Positions 49,112 to 60,385 of a stretch of DNA of 64,000 nt are shown in pieces. Under the pieces are notes generated by a model. It worked only from the letters and a program-made list of their open reading frames with translations. It had not been told where the DNA came from and searched no databases. Made by a program: the position numbers and the translations under genes. Source of the stretch: Ascoidea asiatica (taxonomy: Eukaryota > Ascomycota > Saccharomycetes > Ascoideales > Ascoideaceae); NCBI GenBank assembly GCA_001600695.1, contig BCKQ01000013.1:1-64000 (forward strand). Reading direction: 5' to 3'. Each line of letters opens with the position of its first letter. Within the stretch, counting starts at the first letter, position 1.

Positions 49112-49738
49112 GACTGATCCAGTATTCTAATCAAAGCCTTATTCAATAGCCAGTTCTATATATATTTTAAATATTCACTTCTTTGCAGTCCTCAGATTCA
49201 GCTTCTTTTGCTTCTTCTGCTTCAAACTTTTCACTTCAATTTATTTCTTAAAAATGGGGTCCGGCTGCCCAGCCCCAAATACGACCAATTATCACGTTTT
49301 TTTATTAGAAATCCGAGGTCAAATTGCCCTTGAAAATAAATTCTGCATTTTATACGTCAATATACCTACGGTAAAGGCCACCCACATATTTGGACTCTTT
49401 TGTCACGCCCATGTTTGTGGTCTCAATAACAACTACCACGTGACCTCTACTTTCTAGAGTTTTCTCCATGTCTGAGTCTGGTCGGATTCTTCTAGAATAT
49501 TCAATCCTCATTTTCCAAACTATTCTCAAACTGCATACTGGCATCAAAATAAAACAATCATGAAAATTGTCAAATCTTTAAAATAAGATTGGAATAAGGA
49601 ATCTAACTTTCAGAAAATAATATAAAAATTGATAACAAGAACTATATATTTTTTTATAACCAATTGAAATTCCTAGAATTAAAATCTTATTAATCCTATT
49701 TATCAATTTATATAATATTAAATAATAATCATATCAAA
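49112..49738. promoter_or_regulatory. Divergent TIM54-STI1 promoter region with heat-shock element and shared motif
   Basis: The GC-richer part (49250-49545) holds CCCATGTTTGTGGTCTC (49408-49424), a CACGTG next to it (about 49436) and a TTCTAGAG-type half site (about 49452-49464). It also holds a perfect three-unit heat-shock element, TTCTAGAATATTC (49490-49502). STI1 is a known Hsf1 target in S. cerevisiae, which fits. The open frames in this gap on both strands resemble no family. Confidence 0.7.
49490..49502. promoter_or_regulatory. Heat-shock element upstream of STI1
   Basis: TTC-TA-GAA-TA-TTC is three contiguous, inverted nGAAn units in perfect register, about 240 bp upstream of the STI1 ATG. 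This is the canonical Hsf1 trimer site, and HSF1 itself is encoded in the window (58076-60385). Confidence 0.82.
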
Positions 49739-51619
49739 ATGTCTACAGCCGATGAAGTAAGTAATTTTTTTCTAGTTTTGTCTCTGTTGAAGGCAAATTT
49801 TTCAATATAAATAATTTTTTTTCAATAAAATTAATTTTACTAACATATTTTTTCTCTTTTATAGTTAAAAGCTTTAGGTAATAAAGCATTCTCCTCAAAA
49901 GATTTCAATAAAGCAATTGATTATTTCACAAAAGCTATTGAAGTTTCTGAAACTCCAAATCATGTATTATATTCAAATCGTTCAGCATGTTTTACATCTT
50001 TAGAAAAATATGATAAAGCATTAACTGATGCTGAAGAATGTGTTAAAATTAATCCAAAATGGGCAAAAGGTTATAATAGAATTGCTGCTGCTCAATTTGG
50101 TTTAAATAATTTAGATCAATCTCAATCTGCTTATGAAAATGCTTTAAAAATTGACTCAAATAATATTATGGCCAAAAATGGTTTAAAAGATATTGAAAAA
50201 AAATTGAATGAAAAAGATAATTTAAATGATTTTGGTATTGGTTCAAAGTTAAATGATCCAAATTTAATTGAAAATTTAAAAAAAAATCCAAAAACAAAAG
50301 AATTAATGAATGATCCAAGTTTTATTACTAAACTTCAAAAAGTTTCTAAAAATCCTCAATTAATGGCAACTGAAATGATGTCTGATCCAAGATTTATGAC
50401 TGTTATGGGTGTTTTATTAGGTATTGATCTTGATATGGTAAATCCTTCAAATAATTCAAATCCTTCAAATACTTCCGAAAATACTTCTTCAAATATTCCT
50501 GAAGATGTTGAAATGAAAGATTCTAATTTTGAAAATGAAAAATTTGAACCAATACCAGAACCAATTAAAAAAGAATCAAAACCTGTACCAAAACCTGAAC
50601 CTGTAAAAGAATCAAAACCAGAATCTGTTGATGATTCAAAATCTAAAGCTGATGCTGAAAAACAATTAGGTAATACTCTTTATAAAAAACGTCAATTTGA
50701 TGAAGCAATTGAACATTATGAAAATGCTTGGAATATTCATCAAGATATAACTTATTTAAATAATCGTGCTGCTGCTGAATTTGAGAAAAAAGATTATGAA
50801 TCTTGTATTAAAACTTGTGAAAAAGCTGTTGAAAAAGGAAGAGAATTAAGAGCCGATTATAAAACTGTTTCAAAATCTTTTTCAAGAATTGGTAATGCTT
50901 ATTTAAAATTAGAAAATTATAAAGAAGCTTGTCTTTATTTCGATAAATCTTTAACTGAACATAGAACTCCAGAAGTTTTAAATAAATTAAGATCAACTCA
51001 AAAATTATTAAAAAAATTTGAAGCTGAACAATATATAAATCCAGAAAAAGCTGAAGAAGCTAGAATTTCTGGTAAAGAATATTTTCAAAAAGCTGATTGG
51101 CCAAAAGCTGTTGAAGCTTATACTGAAATGATTAAAAGATCTCCAGATGATGCAAGAGGTTATTCAAATAGAGCTGCTGCTTTAGCTAAATTAATGTCAT
51201 TCCCTGAAGCTGTTAAAGATTGTGATTTAGCTATATCAAAAGATCCTTCTTTCTTAAGAGCTTATATTAGAAAAGCAAATGCTCAAATAGCAATGAGAGA
51301 ATTTTCTGGTTGTATTGATACTTTAGAAAAAGCTAAATTAAAAGATACTGATGGTAAATTTAATTATGAAATTGATGAATTATATCAAAAAGCAATGAGT
51401 CAAAGATTTGCAGCTCTTGATGGTGAAACTGAAGAACAAAAAATGGAAAGAATTCAGAAAGATCCAGAAGTTATAGAAATTTTACAAGATCCTGTTATGC
51501 AAAGTATTTTAGGACAAGCAAGAGATAATCCTGCTGCTCTTGGTGAACATATGAAAAATCCGCAAGTAAATAAAAAAATTATGACTTTAATTGCTGCCGG
51601 TATAATTCGTACCAGATAA
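49739..51619 (+). CDS. STI1: Hsp70/Hsp90 co-chaperone Sti1/Hop, one intron (590 aa)
   Basis: Sti1 bridges Hsp70 and Hsp90 through TPR domains in the cytosol. Exon 1 (49739-49756) encodes six residues (MSTADE). The intron is 49757-49864 with GTAAGT, branch point TACTAAC (49838-49844) and TATAG. Exon 2 is 49865-51619. Spliced, the protein is 590 residues, matching S. cerevisiae Sti1 (589). TPR1 begins LKALGNKAFSSKDFNKAIDYF. DP1 holds DPRFMTVMGVLLGIDL. TPR2A begins KQLGNTLYKKRQFDEAIEHY, and TPR2B begins SGKEYFQKADWPKAVEAY with GYSNRAAALAKL. DP2 ends DPVMQSILGQA to IMTLIAAGIIRTR. Exon 2 alone has no suitable start before 50168, which would lose TPR1, so splicing is well supported. Confidence 0.96.
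49757..49864 (+). other. STI1 spliceosomal intron
   Basis: 108 nt, 5' GTAAGT, exact TACTAAC branch point 20 nt before the TATAG acceptor. Removing it joins the initiator exon to TPR1 in frame. Confidence 0.95.
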
Positions 51620-52043
51620 GCTAAATGTCCATACTTAATTTTTATTTCTAATTTCCTTTTATCTATTGATTATGTATTTTTTTAAAATCCCCATATTTTT
51701 TATATAGTTTATTTATTAATTCAAAATTTCAAGTGCAAAATTTATTAACTCTGAAGTTGTAATCCACCTTTAAATTCTATATTTCTAAACCATGATATCC
51801 TTAATGCATTATAAATAACTTTCAATATAATATATGTGTAATATTTCCAAGAAGAGAAAACAAATTTCAAAAAATCCAACACTATAAAGCTAAAATAGAA
51901 TATATACATAAATCTGAATAAAATACAATTATTGCTAATATTATTATTTTCAATATCATCAAAAAAAAAAGTATTATTTCTTACTTTACTGGGCTCCAAG
52001 CTCTATTGATACAATGAAGAATGTCAATTACATTTAATTTGAT
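51620..52043. other. Convergent STI1-CTK1 3' gap
   Basis: A 424-bp AT-rich gap. An 84-codon open frame on the reverse strand resembles no family and has no supporting context. Probable 3' untranslated regions only. Confidence 0.55.
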
Positions 52044-55000
52044 TTATTTTTCCATATCTATATCTTTATCCTCTTTCTCAACTCTTTCCGGTTTAGCCAG
52101 ATTCTCATCTTTTTGAGTCTCGTCCTCTATAACTTTCAATTTCAGCAATTCGTGTTCCTTTTCCAGTTCAGATTCCTTTTCTAATTCTTTCTCTCTAGCC
52201 TTTTCTCTTTTTTGAAGTTCATTTTTTTCAGCTTTTTTCTCTTCCCTTTCTTTTCTACGTTTCTTTTTTGCATCAAGCTCATGCCATTCCTCTTTGTCCG
52301 CCAAAAAAGTTAATGGAAGTGGCTCTGGCTCTTCTTTGAAAAAATTATGCTGTAATGCCTCACTAGCAGTAAACCTATTTTTAGGTGTTAGTGAAAGTAA
52401 GTTTTCTGCTAATTCAAAGCATGATTCAGACGGTAGATATTTTCTGTACATTTCCCTAAATATACAAGGAAATTGAGATTTAGGTCTAAGTATTTCAAAC
52501 CAAGGTAAGCACTCAATTCCTGCCCAAGAATAAGGATTTGGAGTTCCCATAATCTTATAAATGGATATTAGCTGATGAACTTCATCCATACCTTTGAATA
52601 TTGCAGTTCTTGTAAATAGTTCTACTAATATACAACCAATTCCCCATATATCAACCTCTCTTCCATAATTTGTTGACCCAAGTAATAGTTCGGGAGGTCT
52701 ATACCATAAAGTTATAACTCTATTTGTATAATCTGGGGATTCAGTTGGTTTCACTGATTTCATTTTTCTTGCCAACCCAAAATCTGCTATTTGAATATTA
52801 CCATTATTATCTATTAATATATTAGAGCCCTTAATATCTCTATGAATAACTCTTCTTGAGTGTAAATAATCTATTCCTTCTAATAACTGTTTGAATAAAA
52901 ATTTACAATTTGCAACAGATAAAGAAATATCAGGATGACTTAACAAACCAGTTAAGTCATGGCTCATATAATTGAATACCATATATATTGAATTTCCTTC
53001 GACCATCATTTCTAATAAAGAAACTATATTTGGATGATTAAAAGATTGCAATATTTTTATTTCTCTTATGGATGTTATTGGAAAACCTTCTCTTTCCCCT
53101 TCTAATCTTAATCGTTTCAAAGCCACATATTCACCCGTTATTGTATTTTTAGCTTTGTAAACTTTTCCATAAGTTCCTTCACCAACTTGCTGAATTCTTT
53201 CATATATTTGTTGTTTTCTTTTTACTGTTAGGGATGTCAAATTTTCTTTACGTAAAATTTTTTCTTCTTCTACTTTTTTTTCCACTTTTTTCGGTGTTGA
53301 TAGATGAATAGATTTTGTGGACGATGTGGAAGTAGATCTTACTCTTGATATGCTACTACTACTACTACTACTACTTTTGGAAGTCATGCTACCTTTGGGC
53401 CCTTTAGGTAAATTGCTTAAGTTGAAAAACTTTTTTATTTCTGGAGTTCTTGTTTTTGTTTTAAATACATTCGAAGTTTTGGATAATGTTGATAATGGCT
53501 TTGGATTAACTTTAGATTTGGTGATTGAATTCAGATCAGAACTTGGATTGGATTTCAGATTGGATTTAAGATTGGATTTCAGATTGGAACTAATATTGGA
53601 GGTCTGACTAGAAGCTAGATTTGATTTAGAATTATAGGAATGTCTATTATTATAATCTTTATTATTCGAATATGAAGAAGTGGAATGAGGAGGAGAAGCA
53701 TTGGAACTAGAAGGTGGATAGTAGGTATTTTGTCTTTTTGGAGCATAGGAAGAAGAATTTGGAACATAATGGCCGTGAGAAGTTTTAGTTTTACCATCAT
53801 ATACTTCTTTATATGAGTAGCCTGAAGTGGAACCTTTTTCATATTTATTATCATATTTTTTATCATAATTACTCTCATACTTATTACTATATTTTTTATC
53901 GTACTTTGTGTCATATTTTGTGTCATATTTTGAATCATATTTTGGGTCTGGCTTTGTATCATATTTTGCGTCAGGCTTTGTATCATATTTAGATTCATAT
54001 TTGGAAGGATATTTGGAATCGTATTTTGAGTTATAGCGGGTATCATGTTTGGTATCATACTCAGATTCATATTTGCTATCGTACTTAGTGTCGTACTTAC
54101 TATCATACTTGGAATTATACTTGGAATCATATTTGGGATCATGTTTGGAATCAGCTTTACTTTCATATTTCGAGTCATATTTACTTTCATATTTGCTATC
54201 GTATTTACTTTCATGATCATATTTGCTATCTTTGTCATATTTACTATTGTATTTGGATTCATATCTGATATCATGATCATACTTAGAATCATATTTGGAA
54301 TCATATTTGGAATCATATTTGGAATCATATTTGGAATCATATTTAGAGTCATGTTTGGAATCATATTTGGAATCATATTCACTATTACGATCATATTTGG
54401 AATCATATTTAAAATCATAAATAATATCTTTATTTGTGTCAAATATTAAATCTTTTTTAGCAAAAATTTTTGAAACACTCTTTGAAATAGTTTTTGAATT
54501 ATTTTTTAAAATACTTTTTGGATTATTTTTTGGATTATTTTTTATAGTAAAAGTAGTATTATCATAAGTTTTAAAGAATTTACTCATTTTACTATAAGAA
54601 TTATTAGAAGAATCTAATTTTTTTTCATCTAATTTTTCATCAATTTGAGATTTATCATTTGTAATTTCACTTTTGTTTTCACTTTTATTTTCAACTTTAT
54701 TATATTCTTCAAAAGCACTATTTGAATGCTTCATATCCTCATACTTTTTATCATCGTAGTTTTTATCATCATATTTTTGATCATTATATTTCCTATCATT
54801 GTATTTCTTGTTATTATATTTTTGATCATCATATTTTTTAGAGTCGTAAGGTTTGTCATAAGATTTGTCATAGGCTTTATAATTTTTAAAATCTTTATCC
54901 TTATAATCTTTATAATCCTTATCTTTATAGTCTTTATAACTTTTATAATCTTTTTCCTTATAGTCTTTGTCTTTATCTTTATAGTCTTTATCTCTGTAAT

Positions 55001-55755
55001 CTTTTGAATATAGACTTTTATTTTTATTATAAGAATTATATTTAGAATTAGATGAATAATTATGAGTATCTTTATGTAATATATTTTTATCTGAATTATA
55101 AGAAGTATTATTGTTATTATTTACATTATTATTTGAATGACCATTTGAATAATTAGATGAATAAGAAGGTTTTAAATCATTTTTATTATTTGGTAAAGCT
55201 AAAGAAGATTTTTGTTTTTTTAAAGGTATTGAAATTTTATTTGTATTTGAATTATTTGAATTATTTGAGATATTTGGAATATTGTCATCAGATAATTGAT
55301 TTGAATGTCTTTTTTGAGGAATAATTGAATCTAAAATTTATCAAAAATTAAAGGATTAAAGAAAAACAGAAAAAAATAAAAAAAATTTGTTAGTAAGATT
55401 ATTTCTTTTGAAGATTTTGAAATATTTGTCTCTTCATTATATTATTGGTTTATTACTTTAGTTCTTCAGTTCTTTAGTTCACTTGACATTTCACTAACCC
55501 CTTATTACTCATTTTTTATATTTTTCTTACCAAACTTGGAAACAAAAAACAGAAACCAGAAAGTAATTTGATTGAATTCATCATTATATTTTCGAGGAAA
55601 TAAAAGAAATAATTAGTAATATTTGTCAATAATTAGAGAACTAATGATCTAAAGAAAAATATGAGATAAAGAAGAAGTAATAATAGATAATAAATAAAAA
55701 TGAGATGGATATAATTAAGTTACATACTTTTTTTATCACTAATAGCAGTACGCAT
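52044..55755 (-). CDS. CTK1: CTD kinase catalytic subunit Ctk1 (CDK12-type), one intron, very long repeat-rich N-terminus (1104 aa)
   Basis: Ctk1 is the cyclin-dependent kinase of CTDK-I, which phosphorylates Ser2 of the RNA polymerase II CTD. Exon 1 is 55728-55755 (MRTAISDKK plus one base), the intron 55331-55727, and exon 2 52044-55330, with matching phase. The kinase domain lies at about 720-1010. It has GEGTYGKV, ALKRLRLEGEREGFPITSIREIK (the Ctk1/CDK12 form of the PITAIRE helix), HRDIKGSNILI, DFGLA and TNRVITLWYRPPELLLG. The N-terminal 700 residues are exceptional: KDYKDKDY units at about 100-170, then more than 40 degenerate YDSK/YDTK tetrapeptides at about 305-510. S. cerevisiae Ctk1 has only about 180 residues before the kinase. 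The frame is open back through the ATG at 54734, so the spliced start is preferred. Confidence 0.92.
55331..55727 (-). other. CTK1 spliceosomal intron
   Basis: 397 nt. The donor is GTATGT at 55727-55722, the branch point TACTAAC at 55395-55389 and the acceptor TTTTAG ends at 55331 (all reverse strand). An in-frame TAA just inside the acceptor rules out unspliced readthrough. The splice joins a 28-nt exon with an upstream stop before its ATG. Confidence 0.88.
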
Positions 55756-56506
55756 CACTGATATCAATTAAATCAATGAATGAATGAATGAATTAATCAA
55801 TGATTTAATTAATTAGTTGATGATAATTGATAATAATTGATAAATGATAATTGATATAAAGCAATATGACAGCAATATTATAATTTTGAATAATGAAACA
55901 ATCAATTTGAGTAAATTCAGAAATTGCTTTTAAAATTGATTCAAAAATGGGATAAAGGATGAATTTGATTTCATTAATATATTTTATTGACTGTATATAT
56001 TTTATAGAGTTACTTTTATTATTTTATATAATTATCTTTAATTAATTATTATTTGAGTAATTTTTGATAGAATAAATTTGATAAATTTGAATAAATTTGA
56101 ATAATTTTGGATAATTTTGGATAATTTTGATGGATTAGTTAAATCTATTGGAATAAATTCAAATATATTCTCTCTGGTTCAGCGCTAGTTTATTGAGCAA
56201 AATAAAGGTTTCAGTGCTAAAGAAGCGGTAAAGCGTTGGGAGAGGAGAGGGCCGGGTGACTGTGAAAACAGGCACAAAACACAAGGAAAATAAACAAGAA
56301 GAAGAAGAAGAAGAAGAAGAAGAAGAAGAAGAAGAAGAAGATGATGATGATGATGATGAATATATTGATTGAAGAAAAAGAAGAAGAAGAAGAGAAGAAA
56401 AAGATGTTTATTAGTTAGGTTACCAACAATGGTTTAATGGCTTATTACAAAGACAGAGAGAGATATATAATATATATGGATATGTGAGGGAAGAGTACTA
56501 TAATAT
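55756..56506. promoter_or_regulatory. CTK1 upstream region with GC-richer patch and GAA/GAT microsatellite
   Basis: AT-rich leader sequence to about 56160. Then a GC-richer patch follows (56170-56275) with GGTTCAGCGC (56176-56185), the same 10-mer as at 18046. A GAA array (56296-56340) running into GAT units (to 56360) follows. No gene is seen. Confidence 0.5.
56296..56360. repeat. GAA and GAT trinucleotide microsatellite
   Basis: About 15 GAA units followed by about six GAT units in non-coding DNA, in the region between CTK1 and the small protein gene. Confidence 0.93.
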
Positions 56507-56779
56507 TCAAATTAAAGTATTAGCAATGAATATAAGATTTAATAAAATACTTAAAATGAAAACAGCAAAAGCACTTTGAATATAAATATTACTTTTTAAT
56601 TCTTTAATTAAAAGTTCTTGAATTTGATCACCAGCAACTGATTTAACTGCATCTTCACTAATATCTTTAATTTTAGATTTTGCAATATCATCAATATTAT
56701 CAATTTTTATATCATCAATTTTTGATTCTTTTTGAATTTCATTCATTTTTTCAGATGCTAAATCTTTTAAAAAACTCAT
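56507..56779 (-). CDS. Small protein with C-terminal membrane anchor, function unknown (90 aa)
   Basis: I do not recognise a family. Residues 1-65 are charged and helix-forming, with an (I/K/D)-rich repeat (KIDDIKIDNIDDIAKSKIKDI). Residues 66-90 are hydrophobic (SAFAVFILSILLNLIFIANTLI) and reach the C-terminus. This layout is typical of tail-anchored proteins of the ER, peroxisome or mitochondrial outer membrane. Codon use is like its neighbours and the ATG has an A-rich leader, so it looks like a real gene. The localisation is inferred. Confidence 0.65.
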   Translation of the reverse strand: MSFLKDLASEKMNEIQKESKIDDIKIDNIDDIAKSKIKDISEDAVKSVAGDQIQELLIKELKSNIYIQSAFAVFILSILLNLIFIANTLI

Positions 56780-58075
56780 TTTTAAATATTATTATTTATA
56801 ATTGAAGATAATTGATTGTAATTTATGATTGATAATTAATAATTAAAACAGAAATAGATCAATGATATATATATTCGAATTATATTCAATTTAAAAGATT
56901 TAAAGAAATTCAATTCAATTTATACAATAATTTAGATCTAATATTTATCTTAAACATATTTTAAAATCATTTTGTTATCATGAAATTATCATTTCCAGTC
57001 AATTCCCTAATAGTTTAATTGACTTTTTTTAATTATTTTTTAATTAGTTCACTTATTTCATCTAAAAATGACTAAGAATGAAACAAGTTTAAGGCTTTAA
57101 TATTATTATTGTAATTCAATTTAGTTTTACTATTTTTGTAATTCAATTTAGTTTTACTATTTTTGTAATTCATATTAATAGTTATATTCTTTTATAATTT
57201 CAATTAATTTCAATTTACTTCAATCAATTTCAATCAATTTCAATCAATTTCAATCAATTCCAATAATTCTTAATCAAACTCTCCAATATTTCGACTCAGG
57301 AATCACAATGAAATTCCATTTAAACCAATACTTCTCAGTGTAACAACAAATTACGGTTTCGTTAACCAACAACATATTTTTCACAAGGAGAATCTTGAAA
57401 TTTATTGAAATTGAGGATTTAAAGCAGGACAAAAAACTCAACTATATAGGGCATTGAGCCACTCCTAAATAAATGTGGAGCAGCATTAGTGCAATAAAGT
57501 GGCGTATATTCACATGACTATATTGTCGCCATTTATATGGGTTTATCCTTGATAAAATATTATAAATATAATATTACCTATTACAATATAAATTATAAAT
57601 AATACGATAAATGAGTACTTTTTTGAATATTTAGGTATAAATATAATATTATAAATATGTTAAGTTACTGTATAAATGTATATATAAAAGAATTATAAAA
57701 TTGGCATAAAATAAAGATGTATCAAGAATAACAAAGACAATTAATAAAGAAATAAATAATAAAGACAGTTAACCAGTTAAGAAATATAAACAAGAAATAT
57801 AAGTAAGAAAATTTAAAAAACCAAATATTTAAAAAATGAAAAAAAATTGAATCATCTATTATCCTATCCAAGTAAAGAATTTAATAAAAAATCCGAGTAA
57901 TAAAAAAAAATAAATAACACGCCACCAAGTTTGATAAAAAAAAAGGAATGTAAAAAAAAAAATAAATATTTTCATATAAAGATATAAAAATTTGAAATGA
58001 AATTGAAAGTGAAATTGATAATTTAAGAATTGAAAGAAAAGAAAAGAAAATAAAAGAAAAAGAAAGAGGATTAGA
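56780..58075. other. Intergenic region upstream of the small protein, with short tandem repeats
   Basis: Two and a half copies of a 27-bp unit lie at 57110-57172 and CAATCAATTT repeats at about 57200-57262. A somewhat GC-richer patch lies at 57290-57540. The last 500 bp are A-rich and probably hold the HSF1 3' end. No gene, tRNA or further motif could be supported. Confidence 0.5.
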
Positions 58076-60385
58076 TTAAATTTGTGCTTTATTATTCAAA
58101 TAATCAACACTTCTTCTTTTAATCGGAATTTCAATAGATTTATTTGAATTTAATTCACTTGAATCAAAAGATCTTTTATGAATTGATTGTTTATTATCTT
58201 TTGTACCATTGACATTATTATTACCATTATTTCCATTATTATCATTATTTTTATTAGATAATAAATTATCAGGTAAAAAATTATCACCAAGATATTCTTC
58301 AATATTTTGAAGCTCTGAATCATTAATTAAATTATTATTCCAATTATTATTTGTCGAAGTACCATTATTTAAAGAATTATTAATTTGATTACTTAATCTA
58401 TGTTCACTTAAAGGTGATGAAATTGTAGATGAATAACTTTCTGCATAATTTCCATTTAATATATTACCATTTATTGAATTATTATTATTTAATGAATTAT
58501 TACTATTATCATTAACTTTTTCATTACTTGTATTATTAGTAGTATTGGAATTACTATTAATAGAACTAATTGAATTTAAATTTGAATTTAAGCTAAGTGG
58601 ACTAGTTAATGAATTTGATAATTTACGTGAAATTTCTTCATTTTCATTACTTGTAATTAATAATGGTTGTTTTTTAATAAATTGTGGTTGAAAACTATCA
58701 TTACTATTATTATTATTATTATTATTGTTGTTGCTATTATTATTAATAAAATCATTGGTATTGTTATTGACATTATTATTACTGTTATTATTATTAATAT
58801 TATTATTAATATTATTATTAATATTATTATTATTCAAATTATTTTCAGTTAAATTTCTAGCTAAATAAGTCATTAATAATTTTAAACTATCACTTAATTT
58901 TTTTGATCTTTCTTTATTTAAATAAATTTCTTTCCATAATAAATCATTTTCATTTCTTAATCTTTTTAAATTTTCATTAAAAAAAGATTGAGAAAATTTA
59001 ATATTTTCAATTTCATTTAAAATTAAATTTAAATCTAAATCATCAATATAATCATCATTTTTAATTGGTTTATTTCTAACAATATTAATTAATAAATCTT
59101 CTCTACCTTTTTGAAAATTTGGAGATTCAAATTGCCAAGGTTCATTTTCAATAATTTTTTCATCTTTATTATTAGAAGATGAAGTTGTTTTCTTTTTATT
59201 ATTATTATTATTATTATTTGAAGGTTTGATAATTGGAGAAGAAGAAATATCTTGAACTTTATGCCAACCATACATATTTAATTGTCTTACAAAACTAGCA
59301 AAATTATTATGTTTGAAATATTTTGGTAAAATATTTTTCATAAAATTTTCTCTATCAAAAACTTTAAAAGCTTTACCATCAGAAGTCCATTGAATAAAAT
59401 TAGAATTTTCAGGATCATTAACCATTGTCCAAAGTTTTAAAACAAAAGCAGGACGAGTTTTTGGTGTGTTTTTATTATTATTACTATCATTGTTATCATT
59501 TTTGTTATTATTATTCTCTTTATTATTGATATTAGATTGATTATTTTTATTGTTATTGTTATTTAAGATATTTGAATGAATTTTTCTATTTAATTTTTTT
59601 TGAAATAATTTTTTATTTTGTAAAAATTTTAAATTTTGAATTAAATTATTTGAATAATTATAATTATAATTATAATTACCTAAATTATTTAAATTACCTA
59701 AATTATTTGAATCATTTAAAGGAGAAGAATAAAAATTTGGATTATAAGATTGTAATTGTAATTGATTTAAAGATTGTTGATTTGGTATAAAAGGGGTTAA
59801 TTGATTATTATTGTTATTATTATTATTGTTATTATTGTTATTATTGTTATTATTGTTATTTGTATTATCGGCGGTATTATTATTTGAGGAAGGTACAAAA
59901 TTTCCATTATTTAATATATCATTTGTAGTTAAAGAATCTAATAAATTATTATTACTGTTATTACCAATATTATTTAAATTATCAATATTATTATCTTGGT
60001 TAAAAGTAGTTATTCCAGATTGAAAAATATTTGAATTAAGGATTTGATTATCAATTTGATTATCAATTTGATTATCAATTGGATTATCAATTGGATTATC
60101 AATTGAATTAATGATTTGATTATCAATTGAGTTATTAATATTTAAATTATCTGAATTTAAATCTTGAAATAGAGAAGAATTATAAAAATTTGAAGAATCA
60201 CTGTTATTGTTATTATTATTGTTACTGTTATTGGAGTTGTTATTTAAATAGAGTCCAGGAATATTGATAATATCATTATAATTTAGATTGGAAATATCAT
60301 TATTACTATTAATATCATTATTACTGATATTATTTGGATTATAATTATTAAATTTACTTTGAGCGATTGTTGATAATGGATTCAT
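58076..60385 (-). CDS. HSF1: Heat shock transcription factor Hsf1 (769 aa)
   Basis: Hsf1 binds nGAAn arrays as a trimer and controls chaperone genes in the nucleus. Residues 1-300 are Asn-rich, with PIDNQIDNQI repeats. The DNA-binding domain is at about 310-440. It starts RPAFVLKLWTMVND and has the near-invariant recognition region FKHNNFASFVRQLNMYGWHKVQD, then WQFESPNFQKGREDLL. An Asn/Lys/Ser insertion sits in the wing loop between KVQDIS and EPWQFE. The heptad-repeat trimerisation region is at about 455-520. The C-terminus is Asn/Ser-rich, consistent with an activation domain, and ends with a basic IPIKRRSVDYL. The match to S. cerevisiae HSF1 favours Hsf1 over Sfl1, Skn7 or Mga1. The upstream region carries possible heat-shock elements. 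Confidence 0.95.
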   Translation of the reverse strand: MNPLSTIAQSKFNNYNPNNISNNDINSNNDISNLNYNDIINIPGLYLNNNSNNSNNNNNNNSDSSNFYNSSLFQDLNSDNLNINNSIDNQIINSIDNPIDNPIDNQIDNQIDNQILNSNIFQSGITTFNQDNNIDNLNNIGNNSNNNLLDSLTTNDILNNGNFVPSSNNNTADNTNNNNNNNNNNNNNNNNNNNQLTPFIPNQQSLNQLQLQSYNPNFYSSPLNDSNNLGNLNNLGNYNYNYNYSNNLIQNLKFLQNKKLFQKKLNRKIHSNILNNNNNKNNQSNINNKENNNNKNDNNDSNNNKNTPKTRPAFVLKLWTMVNDPENSNFIQWTSDGKAFKVFDRENFMKNILPKYFKHNNFASFVRQLNMYGWHKVQDISSSPIIKPSNNNNNNNKKKTTSSSNNKDEKIIENEPWQFESPNFQKGREDLLINIVRNKPIKNDDYIDDLDLNLILNEIENIKFSQSFFNENLKRLRNENDLLWKEIYLNKERSKKLSDSLKLLMTYLARNLTENNLNNNNINNNINNNINNNNSNNNVNNNTNDFINNNSNNNNNNNNNSNDSFQPQFIKKQPLLITSNENEEISRKLSNSLTSPLSLNSNLNSISSINSNSNTTNNTSNEKVNDNSNNSLNNNNSINGNILNGNYAESYSSTISSPLSEHRLSNQINNSLNNGTSTNNNWNNNLINDSELQNIEEYLGDNFLPDNLLSNKNNDNNGNNGNNNVNGTKDNKQSIHKRSFDSSELNSNKSIEIPIKRRSVDYLNNKAQI

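Noticed and set aside
51745-51999. 84-codon reverse-strand open frame between STI1 and CTK1
   Set aside because: It lies in the convergent 3' gap, has AT-driven hydrophobic composition and no recognisable domain.
54734-54734. ATG at 54734 as the CTK1 start
   Set aside because: The frame stays open with the same repeat composition upstream to a splice acceptor, and a phased first exon with donor and branch point exists.
59805-59860. CRISPR-like or satellite array in the ATT/GTT runs
   Set aside because: These are poly-Asn codons inside HSF1. Similar runs in SNF5, SET3 and KRE6 are coding trinucleotide repeats, not arrays with spacers.
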